Positions 1-13,792 of a stretch of 64,000 bases of DNA are shown here, in pieces. The DNA lies in NCBI RefSeq assembly GCF_025854335.1, contig NZ_CP107716.1, forward strand, positions 1,853,001 through 1,917,000, given 5' to 3'. Origin of the DNA: Pelagibacterium flavum. GTDB taxonomy: Bacteria; Pseudomonadota; Alphaproteobacteria; Rhizobiales; Devosiaceae. Within the stretch, counting starts at the first letter, position 1. Each line of letters begins with the position of its first letter. The notes beneath the pieces were generated by a model. That model saw only the letters and a program-made list of their open reading frames with translations, had not been told where the DNA came from and did no database searches. The translations under genes and the position numbers were made by a program.

Positions 1-1117
1 GACGTCGTTGACAGCAGCGATCACGAAGGTTCTGGCGGAGACTGGCGGGGCGACGTTCTCTGCTTACGACCAGATCGACAAGGCGCCTGAAGAAAAGGCT
101 CGCGGGATCACGATTTCGACGGCGCACGTCGAATACGAGACCGAAAAGCGTCACTATGCGCATGTCGACTGCCCCGGCCACGCTGACTATGTGAAGAACA
201 TGATCACCGGTGCGGCCCAGATGGACGGCGCGATCCTTGTTGTTTCGGCTGCCGACGGCCCGATGCCGCAGACCCGCGAGCACATCCTGCTTGCCCGTCA
301 GGTTGGCGTGCCGGCGCTTGTGGTTTTTTTGAACAAGGTCGACCAGGTCGACGACGAAGAGCTGCTCGAGCTGGTCGAGCTTGAAGTTCGCGAACTTCTG
401 AGCTCGTACGAATTCCCCGGTGACGACATTCCGATCACCAAGGGTTCGGCCCTGATGGCGCTTGAAGACAAGCGTCCGGAAATCGGTCACGACGCGGTTC
501 TCGAGCTGATGAAGACCGTCGACGACTACATTCCGCAGCCCGAGCGTCCGAAGGACCAGCCGTTCCTGATGCCGGTCGAAGACGTCTTCTCGATCTCGGG
601 TCGTGGCACGGTTGTGACCGGTCGCGTGGAGCGCGGCATCGTCAAGGTTGGCGAGGAAGTCGAGATCGTTGGCATCAAGCCGACGCTCAAGACGACCGTT
701 ACCGGCGTTGAAATGTTCCGCAAGCTGCTCGATTCGGGTGAAGCGGGCGACAACATCGGCGCTCTGATCCGTGGTATCGACCGTACGCAGGTCGAGCGTG
801 GTCAGGTTCTGTGCAAGCCCGGTTCGGTGACCCCGCACACCAAGTTCGTTGCTGAAGCCTACATCCTGACCAAGGAAGAAGGTGGCCGTCATACGCCGTT
901 CTTCACCAACTACCGCCCGCAGTTCTATTTCCGGACGACGGACGTGACCGGTGTGGTGACGCTGAACGAAGGCACCGAGATGGTGATGCCTGGCGACAAT
1001 GTGGAAATGAACGTGGAACTGATCGTTCCGATCGCGATGGAAGAAAAGCTCCGCTTCGCCATCCGTGAAGGCGGCCGCACCGTCGGCGCCGGCGTCGTCT
1101 CCAAAATCGTCGCTTAA
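1..1117 (+). CDS. tufA: Elongation factor Tu, first copy (5' truncated by window)
   Basis: EF-Tu GTPase delivers aminoacyl-tRNA to the ribosomal A site. The frame opens at base 2 (T-S-L-T...), just after the Walker A GHVDHGK seen in the complete copy at 18336, so about 25 N-terminal residues lie outside the window. DCPGHADY (G3) and NKVD (G4) are present, followed by EF-Tu domains 2 and 3, ending in VSKIVA. Every base from 1 to 1117 equals 18410-19526, and similarity ends at the stop codon. A terminator hairpin and tRNA-Trp follow, the usual tufA-tRNA-secE-nusG order. Confidence 0.98.
   Translation, partial: TSLTAAITKVLAETGGATFSAYDQIDKAPEEKARGITISTAHVEYETEKRHYAHVDCPGHADYVKNMITGAAQMDGAILVVSAADGPMPQTREHILLARQVGVPALVVFLNKVDQVDDEELLELVELEVRELLSSYEFPGDDIPITKGSALMALEDKRPEIGHDAVLELMKTVDDYIPQPERPKDQPFLMPVEDVFSISGRGTVVTGRVERGIVKVGEEVEIVGIKPTLKTTVTGVEMFRKLLDSGEAGDNIGALIRGIDRTQVERGQVLCKPGSVTPHTKFVAEAYILTKEEGGRHTPFFTNYRPQFYFRTTDVTGVVTLNEGTEMVMPGDNVEMNVELIVPIAMEEKLRFAIREGGRTVGAGVVSKIVA
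1..1117 (+). repeat. Direct repeat, tuf copy 1
   Basis: Bases 1-1117 are identical to 18410-19526 by direct reading. The base after the TAA differs (g versus c) and flanks are unrelated. The left end is not visible because the window starts inside it. Confidence 0.95.
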
Positions 1118-1141
1118 GCGCTTCGATTTTCATTGAATTTC

Positions 1142-1172
1142 AAGGGCGGCCCTCGGGTCGCCCTTTCTTTTT
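1142..1172 (+). terminator. Intrinsic terminator after tufA
   Basis: Ten-base arms AAGGGCGGCC (1142-1151) and GGTCGCCCTT (1156-1165) pair around a CTCG loop with one G-U pair. A T-rich tract (TCTTTTT) follows. It lies 24 bases after the tuf stop and before tRNA-Trp. Confidence 0.85.
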
Positions 1173-1193
1173 GCCTTGTGATTGCAACAGGCT

Positions 1194-1222
1194 CTTGCGC
1201 TGGAAAACCAACTCGACTAGAC
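1194..1222 (+). promoter_or_regulatory. Possible tRNA-Trp promoter
   Basis: CTTGCG (1194-1199), 17 bases, CTAGAC (1217-1222) matches the rhizobial pattern CTTGAC-N17-CTATAT at 8 of 12 positions. The predicted start is a few bases before the tRNA at 1236. This is a weak match supported by position. Confidence 0.4.
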
Positions 1223-1235
1223 CATGGCACGGCAC

Positions 1236-1311
1236 AGGGGTGTAGCTCAGTTGGTAGAGCATCGGTCTCCAAAACCGAGGGCCGTGGGTTCGAGTCCCTC
1301 CGCCCCTGCCA
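1236..1311 (+). tRNA. trnW: tRNA-Trp (CCA anticodon)
   Basis: A 76-nt cloverleaf. Acceptor arm AGGGGTG pairs with CGCCCCT (one T-G pair), the D-loop has AGCTCAGTTGGTAGAGC, and the T-loop has GGTTCGAGTCC. The anticodon stem TCGGT/ACCGA encloses loop CTCCAAA with anticodon CCA at 1269-1271. The 3' CCA is encoded. It sits between tufA and secE as in many proteobacteria. Confidence 0.97.
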
Positions 1312-1433
1312 GTCCTTCTTTGCGGGAAAAGGTCGTCTGACGCCCATTGTACACTCGGTGTACCCGGCGCCCACGCCCAATGGACACGGTTTTCGCGCCT
1401 GTTCGCAGCGGCCAAAAAAGATGGTCGCAAGGT

Positions 1434-1462
1434 CTTGCCTTGAAGCGTTCCAGAGACTAAAT
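1434..1462 (+). promoter_or_regulatory. Likely promoter for secE-nusG
   Basis: CTTGCC (1434-1439), 17 bases, CTAAAT (1457-1462) matches CTTGAC-N17-CTATAT at 10 of 12 positions. It lies about 90 bases upstream of secE and downstream of tRNA-Trp. Confidence 0.5.
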
Positions 1463-1549
1463 AGGCCCTTCTTGGCCGTGCGATGCGACTCGCGCGGCAA
1501 TTGCTTATGGACTTAAGCCCCAGATTTAACACCAGGTATCGAGCGGTAT

Positions 1550-1744
1550 ATGGCCCGGACTAATCCTTTTACGTTTTTTCAGCAGGTGCGTTCGGAGGTC
1601 GGCAAGGTTGTCTGGCCAACCCGGAACGAGACGCTGATCTCGACTGCGATGGTTCTGGTCATGGTGATCTTCGCGAGCCTGTTCTTTCTGGCCGCCGACC
1701 AGATCATCCAGTTCTTTGTCGGGTTAATACTGTCCATTCGCTAA
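1550..1744 (+). CDS. secE: Preprotein translocase subunit SecE
   Basis: A 64-residue protein of the short, single-membrane-span SecE type. The amphipathic N-terminal part (FFQQVRSEVGKVVWPTRNET) carries the conserved KVVWPT signature, and one hydrophobic helix (about residues 30-60) follows. SecE clamps SecY in the inner-membrane SecYEG channel. It is 35 bases upstream of nusG, the standard pairing. Confidence 0.96.
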   Translation: MARTNPFTFFQQVRSEVGKVVWPTRNETLISTAMVLVMVIFASLFFLAADQIIQFFVGLILSIR

Positions 1745-1779
1745 AGCGAAGCGGCGGGATCAGGAGCGAAAAAAGCAGT

Positions 1780-2310
1780 ATGGCCAAGCGTTGGTACATT
1801 GTTCAGGCGTATTCGAACTTCGAGCGCAAGGTTGCAGAAGACATCAGGCAGAAGGTTGTCTCCAACGGCCTCGAGCATCTTTTCGAGGACGTTCTGGTGC
1901 CGACCGAGAAGGTCACGGAAGTTCGTCGCGGCCGCAAGGTCGATGCCGAGCGCAAGTTTTTTCCCGGCTACGTGCTGGTCAAGATGGAACTGACTGACGA
2001 GACGTTCCATCTCATCAAGAATACCCCGAAGGTCACCGGGTTCCTCGGCGCGGACAACAAGCCGCAGCCGATTTCGGAACGCGAGGCGATGAGCATTCTC
2101 CAGCAGGTGCAGGAGGGCGTCGATCGTCCCAAGCCTTCGGTCTCTTTCGAGGTCGGCGAGAACGTTCGGGTTTCCGACGGTCCGTTCGCGAGCTTTTCGG
2201 GCGTCGTCGAGGAAGTCGACGAAGAGCGCGCGCGCCTCAAGGTGGAAGTTTCGATTTTCGGTCGGCCCACGCCGGTCGAGCTGGAATACGGTCAGGTCGA
2301 AAAGGTCTGA
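1780..2310 (+). CDS. nusG: Transcription termination/antitermination factor NusG
   Basis: 176 residues with the NusG N-terminal domain (KRWYIVQAYSNFERKVAEDI) that binds the RNA polymerase clamp, and a C-terminal KOW domain (about 125-176; VSDGPFASFSGVVEEVD) that contacts Rho or S10/NusE. Length fits the family. It is co-oriented with secE and followed by the ribosomal stalk genes. Confidence 0.97.
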   Translation: MAKRWYIVQAYSNFERKVAEDIRQKVVSNGLEHLFEDVLVPTEKVTEVRRGRKVDAERKFFPGYVLVKMELTDETFHLIKNTPKVTGFLGADNKPQPISEREAMSILQQVQEGVDRPKPSVSFEVGENVRVSDGPFASFSGVVEEVDEERARLKVEVSIFGRPTPVELEYGQVEKV

Positions 2311-2437
2311 TCGGTTACGCCCTGGCAACAGGGCGAATGATGTGTGGGAGAGGGCGATGGTTGCCATCCATCGGTCAAGCCTCGGACCACGCCGTCACCA
2401 AATGGCCGTTTTGGCGGTCTATTGAAAGGAACGCAGT

Positions 2438-2866
2438 ATGGCAAAAAAGATTATCGGTTATATCAAGTTGCAGGTGCCTGCCGGCTCCGCGACTCCGTCG
2501 CCCCCGATCGGCCCGGCCCTCGGCCAGCGCGGTCTGAACATCATGGAATTCTGCAAGGCCTTCAATGCGGCCACGCAGGAGATGGAAAAGAACGCGCCGA
2601 TCCCGGTCGTCATTACCGCTTTTGCGGACAAGAGCTTCACCTTCGAAATGAAGCTGCCCCCGGTCACCTACTTCATCAAGAAGGCGATCAATCTCAAGTC
2701 GGGCTCCAAGCGCCCGGGTCACGATAGCGCCGGCACCCTGTCCCAGGACCAGCTGCGCGATATCGCGGAAAAGAAGATGAAGGATCTCAACGCGGATACC
2801 GTTGAAGCCGCAATGAGCATGGTTGCCGGGTCCGCCCGCTCCATGGGCCTTCAGGTTGAGGGGTAA
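2438..2866 (+). CDS. rplK: Ribosomal protein uL11
   Basis: 142 residues, the usual L11 length. The N-terminal domain has the proline-rich [20 protein letters not shown] segment that thiostrepton-type drugs and translation factors contact, and the C-terminal half binds the 23S GTPase-centre RNA. An AAGGA ribosome site lies about 9 bases before the ATG. rplA follows after 6 bases, so the two are one transcript. Confidence 0.97.
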   Translation: MAKKIIGYIKLQVPAGSATPSPPIGPALGQRGLNIMEFCKAFNAATQEMEKNAPIPVVITAFADKSFTFEMKLPPVTYFIKKAINLKSGSKRPGHDSAGTLSQDQLRDIAEKKMKDLNADTVEAAMSMVAGSARSMGLQVEG

Positions 2867-2872
2867 TCGGAC

Positions 2873-3565
2873 ATGACCAAGATCGCAAAGCGCACAAAGC
2901 AGGTTCGTGACGGTATCGACCGCAAGAAGCTCTACGGCGTCGACGAGGCCATCAAGATGGTCAAGGAACGCGCCACGGCAAAGTTCGACGAGACCGTTGA
3001 AGTTGCGATGAACCTGGGCGTTGACCCGCGCCACGCCGACCAGATGGTCCGCGGCGTCGTCAACCTGCCCAACGGCACGGGCAAGACCGTTCGCGTCGCC
3101 GTGTTCGCCAAGGACGCCAAGGCCGAAGAGGCCAAGAAGGCCGGTGCGGATATCGTTGGCGCAGACGATCTGGCCGAGGAAATCCAGAAGGGCAACATCA
3201 ATTTCGATCGCTGCATTGCGACCCCGGACATGATGCCGCTCGTTGGCCGCCTCGGCAAGATCCTGGGCCCGCGCAATTTGATGCCGAACCCCAAGGTCGG
3301 CACCGTGACCCCCGATGTCGCCGGAGCCGTCAAGGCTGCCAAGGGCGGCGCCGTGGAGTTCCGTGTCGAAAAGGCCGGTATCATTCACGCCGGTGTGGGC
3401 AAGGCTTCGTTCACCGAAGCTCAGCTCGTTGAAAACATCAAGGCGCTGACCGACGCCGTTTCCAAGGCAAAGCCTGCGGGCGCCAAGGGAACCTACGTCA
3501 AGCGCGTCGCCGTTTCCTCGACAATGGGCGCTGGCGTCCATGTCGATCCTTCGTCGGTCATCTAA
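2873..3565 (+). CDS. rplA: Ribosomal protein uL1
   Basis: 230 residues. It shows the L1 signature around residues 125-155 ([20 protein letters not shown]). L1 forms the mobile stalk at the ribosomal E site and in many bacteria represses its own L11-L1 mRNA; no leader mimic was identified here. It is 6 bases after rplK. Confidence 0.97.
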   Translation: MTKIAKRTKQVRDGIDRKKLYGVDEAIKMVKERATAKFDETVEVAMNLGVDPRHADQMVRGVVNLPNGTGKTVRVAVFAKDAKAEEAKKAGADIVGADDLAEEIQKGNINFDRCIATPDMMPLVGRLGKILGPRNLMPNPKVGTVTPDVAGAVKAAKGGAVEFRVEKAGIIHAGVGKASFTEAQLVENIKALTDAVSKAKPAGAKGTYVKRVAVSSTMGAGVHVDPSSVI

Positions 3566-3898
3566 GGCCGAAGAAGAAACCAGTTTCGGGCGGTTCCGGC
3601 CGCCCGAGATGCCCAAAAGGGACAAAATCCCTTTTGGGTAAAGTCCTGTCCGAGACTGTGTGGTGATGGCGGCTTGCCATCCTAATTGCCGGGGGCTCCC
3701 GGTGGCCACCAATAGATGGGGTGATGACCGGACGAGATTTTCGCAGAAATGCGCTCGTTTTGGTTTGAACCGAACCGGCTTTTGGGGTGCGCCCCTTGAA
3801 CCGGTTTACAGGCACTGCACCGCTGTTCCGATATTGGGGCAGCTTATTGCAACGGGTTCGATCCATGTGGGATCGGGCCTAACTCGTGGAGAGTAGCA
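3566..3898 (+). promoter_or_regulatory. Long structured rplJ leader
   Basis: These 333 bases hold no convincing gene. They contain three clear hairpins: 8-bp TCGGGCGG/CCGCCCGA (3586-3607), a perfect 11-bp CCCAAAAGGGA/TCCCTTTTGGG with loop CAAAA (3612-3638), and nested AACCGG..GGGG/CCCC..CCGGTT (3773-3806). Placement fits the L10(L12)4 autoregulatory leader known in bacteria. The exact L10-binding kink-turn was not resolved by eye. Confidence 0.55.
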
Positions 3899-4414
3899 GT
3901 GGATAGAGCGGAAAAAGCTGAGGTCGTCTCCTCGCTCCAGCAGGCATTTGCCGGCTCGGGCGCGGTTGTCGTCGCTCACTATGCCGGTCTGTCGGTGTCT
4001 GACTTCGAAAAGCTGCGTGTGCAGATGAAGCAGGCCGGTGGACAGGTTAAGGTCGCAAAGAACCGCCTTGCCAAGCTCGCTCTTAAAGAAACCGAAACCG
4101 CGGATATCTCGGGCCTTCTTACTGGCCCGACGGTTCTTGCCTATTCGGAAGATCCCATCACGGCACCTCGTATTGCCAAGAAGTTCGCTGACACGAATTC
4201 CAAGTTCGTGATTCTCGGCGGCGCGATGGGCTCGACCGAACTCGATGCCGATGGCGTCAAGGCACTGGCCGATCTGCCTTCGCTGGACGAACTGCGCGCC
4301 AAGCTCGCCGGTCTGCTCACGCAGCCTGCAGCCCAGATCGCACGTCTGGCCAAGGAACCGGGCGCTTCTGTCGCTCGCGTTATCTCCGCTTATTCGGAAA
4401 AGGGCGCTGCATAA
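3899..4414 (+). CDS. rplJ: Ribosomal protein uL10
   Basis: 171 residues from a GTG start (3899) preceded by GGAGAG. The N-terminal half binds 23S RNA (EKAEVVSSLQQAFAGSGAVVVAHYAGLSVSDFEKLR is typical), and the C-terminal helix (about 135-171) carries L7/L12 dimers. The 333-base leader suggests feedback control. rplL follows after 60 bases. Confidence 0.96.
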   Translation: MDRAEKAEVVSSLQQAFAGSGAVVVAHYAGLSVSDFEKLRVQMKQAGGQVKVAKNRLAKLALKETETADISGLLTGPTVLAYSEDPITAPRIAKKFADTNSKFVILGGAMGSTELDADGVKALADLPSLDELRAKLAGLLTQPAAQIARLAKEPGASVARVISAYSEKGAA

Positions 4415-4474
4415 GGCGGCGCGACCATCCACGGTTCAAACTGAAACCAAAGTTGAAAAGAAAAGGCTGATCAA

Positions 4475-4849
4475 ATGGCTGATCTTGCAAAGCTCGTAGA
4501 CGATTTGTCTGCACTGACCGTCCTGGAAGCTTCCGAGCTCTCCAAGATGCTCGAAGAAAAGTGGGGCGTTTCCGCCGCCGCTCCGGTTGCCGTTGCTGCC
4601 GCTGGCGGCGCCGCACCTGCCGCCGCTGCTGAAGAGCAGACGGAATTTGACGTTGTTCTGACCGCCGCTGGCGACCAGAAGATCAACGTCATCAAGGAAG
4701 TCCGTGGCATCACCGGCCTCGGCCTGAAGGAAGCCAAGGACCTCGTCGAAGGCGCTCCCAAGGCTGTCAAGGAAGGTGTCAACAAGGCGGAAGCCGAAGA
4801 CATCAAGGCAAAGCTCGAAGCAGCTGGCGCCAAGGTCGAACTCAAGTAG
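4475..4849 (+). CDS. rplL: Ribosomal protein bL12 (L7/L12)
   Basis: 124 residues. An N-terminal dimerisation helix (1-33) is followed by an Ala-rich flexible hinge (about 36-52) and the C-terminal factor-binding domain with [19 protein letters not shown]. The protein recruits translational GTPases to the stalk. A perfect palindrome follows 15 bases after the stop. Confidence 0.97.
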   Translation: MADLAKLVDDLSALTVLEASELSKMLEEKWGVSAAAPVAVAAAGGAAPAAAAEEQTEFDVVLTAAGDQKINVIKEVRGITGLGLKEAKDLVEGAPKAVKEGVNKAEAEDIKAKLEAAGAKVELK

Positions 4850-4864
4850 TTCAACCAGACTTTT

Positions 4865-4888
4865 CGGGATGGCCCGCGGGCCATCCCG
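4865..4888 (+). terminator. Terminator or attenuator between rplL and rpoB
   Basis: CGGGATGGCCCG (4865-4876) is followed directly by its reverse complement CGGGCCATCCCG (4877-4888), then TTTCCC. The T tract is short, so partial termination is more likely than complete. Attenuation at this position sets the ratio of ribosomal protein to polymerase synthesis in E. coli. Confidence 0.6.
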
Positions 4889-5146
4889 TTTCCCGCCTCC
4901 TGCTTAGCGGAGCGCGGACGCCACCCGGGAATAACAGGGCAGGGCGGAAGTTGCGGAACAAGGCGGATATCGGGTCCAGGCCACAACGGGCCGGATGATG
5001 CCGCCAGACAAAGACATAACGTCATAAAGGGCACCTGTTCAAAGAACCGACGGCTGATTGTCGATTCTTTGAACAGCTGCCTCCGAGACATTCCAGAGCA
5101 TTTTCGCGTTTCTTAGAACCGCTCCATGCTCATGATGTTGTTCACG

Positions 5147-5189
5147 CGTTGCCGAACCGCAAAAGTGCATTCCACTTTTGCTGGCAACG
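5147..5189 (+). repeat. Rhizobial-type palindromic intergenic repeat, copy 1
   Basis: Arms CGTTGCC (5147-5153) and GGCAACG (5183-5189) enclose GAACCGCAAAAG and CCACTTTTGCT, which also pair. A sister copy with different arm bases lies at 33339-33382. Such elements are scattered through Hyphomicrobiales genomes (family knowledge). Confidence 0.7.
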
Positions 5190-5212
5190 CTCAGACGAGA
5201 GGAAACGGGTAC

Positions 5213-8200
5213 ATGGCTACCACGTTCAACGGGCGCCGCAAGGTGCGCAAGTCCTTTGGGTCAATTCGTGAAGTCACGGAGATGCCGAACCTGATCGAGG
5301 TGCAAAAGGCATCTTACGATCAGTTCCTGATGGTCGATGAGCCCGAAGGCGGGCGGGGCGATGAAGGCCTCCAGTCGGTCTTCCGGTCGGTCTTCCCGAT
5401 CACCGATTTTTCCAACACCGCGTCTCTCGAATTCGTTCGTTTCGAATTCGAGCAGCCCAAATATGACGTCGAGGAATGCCGCCAGCGCGACATGACCTTT
5501 GCCGCGCCGCTCAAGGTGACGCTGCGGCTGATCGTGTTCGAGGTCGACGAAGACACCGGCACCCGCTCGGTCAAGGACATCAAGGAGCAGGACGTCTATA
5601 TGGGCGACATGCCCTTCATGACGTCGAACGGCACCTTCATCGTCAACGGCACCGAACGCGTCATCGTCTCCCAGATGCACCGTTCGCCTGGCGTGTTCTT
5701 CGATCACGACAAGGGCAAGACCCATTCGTCGGGCAAGCTTCTGTTTGCCGCGCGCATCATTCCCTATCGCGGGAGCTGGCTCGATATCGAATTCGACGCC
5801 AAGGACATCGTCTATGCGCGTATCGATCGCCGCCGCAAGATCCCGGTGACCTCGCTGCTCAAGGCCCTGGGCCTGGACGCGGAAGAGATCCTGGACACCT
5901 ATTACGATATCCAGACCTACACCAAGAGTGAAAAGGGCTGGAACAAGCCATTCGACGCCGAGAAGATGAAGGGCACCAAGCCCGTTTACGATCTGATCGA
6001 CGCCAAGACCGGCAACGTGGTTCACGAAGGTGGAGCTCGCCTGACGGCCCGTGCCGCCAAGAAGATCGTCGAATCCGGTGTGACCCATCTGCTGGCCACC
6101 AACGAAGATCTCTACGGCATGTACCTTGCCCGCGACATCGTTGACCTGTCCAACGGCGAAATCTTTGCCGAAGCCGGCGACGAGATCGACGAGAAGGTGC
6201 TGGAAACGCTGGTCGAGAAGGGCTTTGACGAGCTTCCGATCCTCGACATCGACCACATCAATGTCGGTGCCTATATCCGCAACACGCTGGCCGTGGACAA
6301 GAACGAAAGCCGCGAAGACGCGCTGTTCGACATCTACCGCGTGATGCGTCCGGGCGAGCCGCCCACCATCGACACCGCCGAAGCCATGTTCAACTCGCTG
6401 TTCTTTGACAGCGAGCGCTATGACCTTTCGGCGGTCGGCCGCGTGAAGATGAACATGCGTCTCGATCTCGATGCGCCCGACACCATGCGCGTTCTGCGCA
6501 AGGAAGACATCGTCGCTGTCGTTCGCACCCTGGTCGAACTGCGTGACGGCAAGGGCGATATCGACGACATCGACAACCTCGGCAACCGCCGTGTGCGTTC
6601 GGTCGGCGAATTGATGGAAAACCATTATCGTCTCGGCCTTCTGCGCATGGAGCGCGCCATCAAGGAGCGCATGAGCTCGGTCGAGATCGACACGGTGATG
6701 CCCCAGGATCTCATCAACGCCAAGCCGGCTGCGGCTGCGGTGCGCGAGTTCTTTGGTTCGTCCCAGCTTTCCCAGTTCATGGATCAGACCAACCCGCTTT
6801 CGGAAATTACCCACAAGCGCCGTCTTTCGGCGCTTGGGCCGGGCGGTCTGACACGCGAGCGCGCAGGCTTTGAAGTCCGCGACGTTCACGTGACCCATTA
6901 TGGCCGTATCTGCCCGATCGAAACGCCGGAAGGTCCCAACATCGGCCTGATCAACTCGCTGGCCACCTTCGCGCGCGTCAACAAGTACGGGTTCATCGAA
7001 ACCCCGTACCGCAAGGTCGTGGACGGCAAGGTGACTGACGAGGTCGTCTATCTCTCGGCCATGGAAGAAGCCAAGCACCACGTTGCGCAGGCCAACGCCA
7101 CGCTGAGCGACAAGGGCGAGTTCATCAACGAACTGGTCGTGGCCCGTCACGCCGGTGAGCCCTCGCTCACCCCGCGTGAAATGGTCGACCTGATGGACGT
7201 TTCGCCCAAGCAGGTGGTCTCGGTTGCCGCTTCGCTGATTCCGTTCCTGGAAAACGACGACGCCAACCGCGCCCTGATGGGCTCGAACATGCAGCGCCAG
7301 GCCGTGCCGCTTCTGCGTGCGGAAGCCCCGTTCGTGGGCACGGGCATGGAAGCCGTCGTGGCTCGGGATTCGGGTGCCGCGATCGGTGCCCTGCGCACCG
7401 GTATCGTCGATCAGGTGGATGCGACCCGTATCGTTATCCGCGCGACCGAAGAAAACGATGCGTCCAAGTCGGGCGTCGACATCTATAACCTGATGAAGTT
7501 CCAGCGCTCGAACCAGTCGACCTGCATCAACCAGCGTCCGCTGGTGGTGGTTGGCGATCATGTTCAGGCCGGCGACATCATTGCCGATGGTCCTTCGACC
7601 GAACTGGGCGATCTGGCCCTGGGCCGCAACGTGCTCGTCGCGTTCATGCCCTGGAACGGCTACAACTTCGAAGATTCGATCCTGCTTTCCGAAAAGATCG
7701 TTCAGGACGACGTCTTCACCTCGATCCATATCGAGGAATATGAAGTGATGGCCCGCGACACCAAGCTCGGACCGGAAGAAATCACTCGCGATATTCCCAA
7801 CGTTTCGGAAGAAGCGCTGAAAAATCTCGACGAGGCCGGTATCGTTCACATCGGTGCCGAAGTGCAGGCGGGCGATATTCTGGTGGGCAAGATCACGCCC
7901 AAGGGCGAAAGCCCGATGACGCCGGAAGAAAAGCTGCTGCGCGCCATTTTCGGTGAAAAGGCATCGGACGTCCGCGACACCTCGCTGCGCATCCCTCCCG
8001 GGGATGGCGGTATCGTTGTGGAAGTGCGCGTGTTCAACCGTCACGGCATCGACAAGGACGAACGTGCCATGGCGATCGAGCGTGAGGAAATCGAACGCCT
8101 CGCCAAGGACCGTGACGACGAACAGTCGATCCTCGACCGGAACGTCTATGCGCGTCTCAAAGAGATGCTGTTCGGCAAGGCCGCCACGACCGGGCCCAAG

Positions 8201-9355
8201 GGCTATGTCGCAGGCACCAAGCTCAACGACTCGATCTTTGATGCTCACGCACGGTCCAAGTGGTGGCAGTTTGCCGTCGATGACGACAAGCTGATGAGCG
8301 AGATCGAATCGCTCCAGGGCCAGTATGACGAGAGCCGTCGTCTGCTCGAGCAGCGGTTCATCGACAAGGTCGACAAGCTCCAGCGTGGCGACGAGCTTCC
8401 GCCAGGCGTGATGAAGATGGTCAAGGTGTTCGTCGCGACCAAGCGCAAGGTGCAGTCGGGCGACAAGATGGCCGGCCGTCACGGCAACAAGGGCGTTATC
8501 TCGCGCATCATGCCGGTCGAGGACATGCCGTTCCTCGAAGACGGTACGCATGTCGACATCGTGCTCAACCCCCTGGGCGTGCCGTCGCGCATGAATGTGG
8601 GGCAGATCCTCGAGACGCACCTTGGCTGGGCGGCTCGCGGCATGGGCCGCAAGATCGACGCCATGATGGACGCCTATCGTCAGTCCAAGGACGTCACGCC
8701 GCTCAAGAAGGAAATCTCGGTTCTCTACGAGGGCGACGACTATGTCGGCGATCTCGACGATGACGGCATCGTTCGTCTGGGCCAGCAGCTTTCCAAGGGC
8801 GTTTCCATTGCGACCCCGGTGTTCGACGGGGCCAAGGAAGCCGATATCGTCACCATGCTCGAAAGGGCAGGGCTCGACGGTTCGGGGCAATCGACGCTCT
8901 ATGACGGCCGTACCGGTGAAGAGTTCGACCGCAAGGTGACAGTGGGCTACATCTACATGCTCAAGCTGCACCACCTTGTGGACGATAAGATCCACGCCCG
9001 TTCGATCGGTCCATACAGCCTGGTTACCCAGCAGCCGCTCGGTGGCAAGGCCCAGTTCGGCGGACAGCGGTTCGGCGAGATGGAGGTGTGGGCGCTCGAA
9101 GCTTACGGCGCTGCTTACACCTTGCAGGAAATGCTCACCGTCAAGTCGGACGACGTTGCCGGCCGCACCAAGGTTTACGAAGCCATTGTGCGTGGCGACG
9201 ACACCTTCGAAGCGGGGATCCCCGAGAGCTTTAACGTTCTCGTCAAGGAAATCCGCTCGCTGGGCCTCAATGTCGAACTGACCGACATGGAAGCGGACAA
9301 TGACGAGCCGGGTGGCGATCCCGAACTCGCACCTCCTGCGGACGCGGCGGAATAA
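5213..9355 (+). CDS. rpoB: RNA polymerase beta subunit
   Basis: 1,380 residues from the ATG at 5213 ([16 protein letters not shown]), chosen over an upstream in-frame start because of GAGAGGAAAC at 5197-5206 and because the extra 29 residues would read through the repeat. The rifampicin region ([30 protein letters not shown]) has the usual alphaproteobacterial T and L. Residue 560 (codon 6890-6892, GTG) is Val in [10 protein letters not shown], where Pro is normally found. The C-terminal [25 protein letters not shown] block is intact. rpoC follows after 88 bases. Confidence 0.98.
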   Translation: MATTFNGRRKVRKSFGSIREVTEMPNLIEVQKASYDQFLMVDEPEGGRGDEGLQSVFRSVFPITDFSNTASLEFVRFEFEQPKYDVEECRQRDMTFAAPLKVTLRLIVFEVDEDTGTRSVKDIKEQDVYMGDMPFMTSNGTFIVNGTERVIVSQMHRSPGVFFDHDKGKTHSSGKLLFAARIIPYRGSWLDIEFDAKDIVYARIDRRRKIPVTSLLKALGLDAEEILDTYYDIQTYTKSEKGWNKPFDAEKMKGTKPVYDLIDAKTGNVVHEGGARLTARAAKKIVESGVTHLLATNEDLYGMYLARDIVDLSNGEIFAEAGDEIDEKVLETLVEKGFDELPILDIDHINVGAYIRNTLAVDKNESREDALFDIYRVMRPGEPPTIDTAEAMFNSLFFDSERYDLSAVGRVKMNMRLDLDAPDTMRVLRKEDIVAVVRTLVELRDGKGDIDDIDNLGNRRVRSVGELMENHYRLGLLRMERAIKERMSSVEIDTVMPQDLINAKPAAAAVREFFGSSQLSQFMDQTNPLSEITHKRRLSALGPGGLTRERAGFEVRDVHVTHYGRICPIETPEGPNIGLINSLATFARVNKYGFIETPYRKVVDGKVTDEVVYLSAMEEAKHHVAQANATLSDKGEFINELVVARHAGEPSLTPREMVDLMDVSPKQVVSVAASLIPFLENDDANRALMGSNMQRQAVPLLRAEAPFVGTGMEAVVARDSGAAIGALRTGIVDQVDATRIVIRATEENDASKSGVDIYNLMKFQRSNQSTCINQRPLVVVGDHVQAGDIIADGPSTELGDLALGRNVLVAFMPWNGYNFEDSILLSEKIVQDDVFTSIHIEEYEVMARDTKLGPEEITRDIPNVSEEALKNLDEAGIVHIGAEVQAGDILVGKITPKGESPMTPEEKLLRAIFGEKASDVRDTSLRIPPGDGGIVVEVRVFNRHGIDKDERAMAIEREEIERLAKDRDDEQSILDRNVYARLKEMLFGKAATTGPKGYVAGTKLNDSIFDAHARSKWWQFAVDDDKLMSEIESLQGQYDESRRLLEQRFIDKVDKLQRGDELPPGVMKMVKVFVATKRKVQSGDKMAGRHGNKGVISRIMPVEDMPFLEDGTHVDIVLNPLGVPSRMNVGQILETHLGWAARGMGRKIDAMMDAYRQSKDVTPLKKEISVLYEGDDYVGDLDDDGIVRLGQQLSKGVSIATPVFDGAKEADIVTMLERAGLDGSGQSTLYDGRTGEEFDRKVTVGYIYMLKLHHLVDDKIHARSIGPYSLVTQQPLGGKAQFGGQRFGEMEVWALEAYGAAYTLQEMLTVKSDDVAGRTKVYEAIVRGDDTFEAGIPESFNVLVKEIRSLGLNVELTDMEADNDEPGGDPELAPPADAAE

Positions 9356-9443
9356 TCCGCCGCCTCCCATTGAACCGAATCTCAGCTCCGCTGCGATGCG
9401 CTGACACCCAGCCGCATCGCAGGGGGCACCAAGGAGACAAAAG

Positions 9444-13646
<4,203 letters not shown>

Positions 13647-13670
13647 TCGGCTTGCATCAAGATTTGAGAA

Positions 13671-13693
13671 TGGGGGCTTCGGCCCCCATTTTT
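13671..13693 (+). terminator. Intrinsic terminator of rpoBC
   Basis: TGGGGGC (13671-13677), TTCG tetraloop, GCCCCCA (13682-13688), then TTTTT. This is a textbook terminator 24 bases after the rpoC stop. Confidence 0.93.
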
Positions 13694-13792
13694 GTTGGCG
13701 CAGGCAGTCGCCGAAAGTTCACCCTGTCGTCATCGGAGATTTGCATGTCGGGGGCAGTTACCGGGGGTCGAACACCCAACCGGAGACTTCCG

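Larger units (their letters stand above)
4850..5212 (+). other. rplL-rpoB intergenic region (no gene seen)
   Basis: 363 bases without a credible gene. In order it contains the 24-bp palindrome at 4865-4888, a 12-bp inverted repeat CTGTTCAAAGAA/TTCTTTGAACAG (5035-5046, 5065-5076), a GAGCAT/ATGCTC pair around 5096-5131, and a rhizobial-type palindromic repeat (5147-5189). The rpoB ribosome site GAGAGGAAAC follows. Confidence 0.6.

Noticed and set aside
6760..6845. Rifampicin-resistance mutation in the RpoB core region
   Set aside because: The differences from E. coli (T for N518, L for I530) are the ordinary alphaproteobacterial residues.
5261..9370. 1,369-codon open frame on the minus strand opposite rpoB
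   Set aside because: High GC at third positions leaves few stops in the opposed frame. The product has no domain, and rpoB on the other strand is certain. Similar frames opposite rplK-rplA, rpoC, fusA, tuf and the spc genes were rejected for the same reason.
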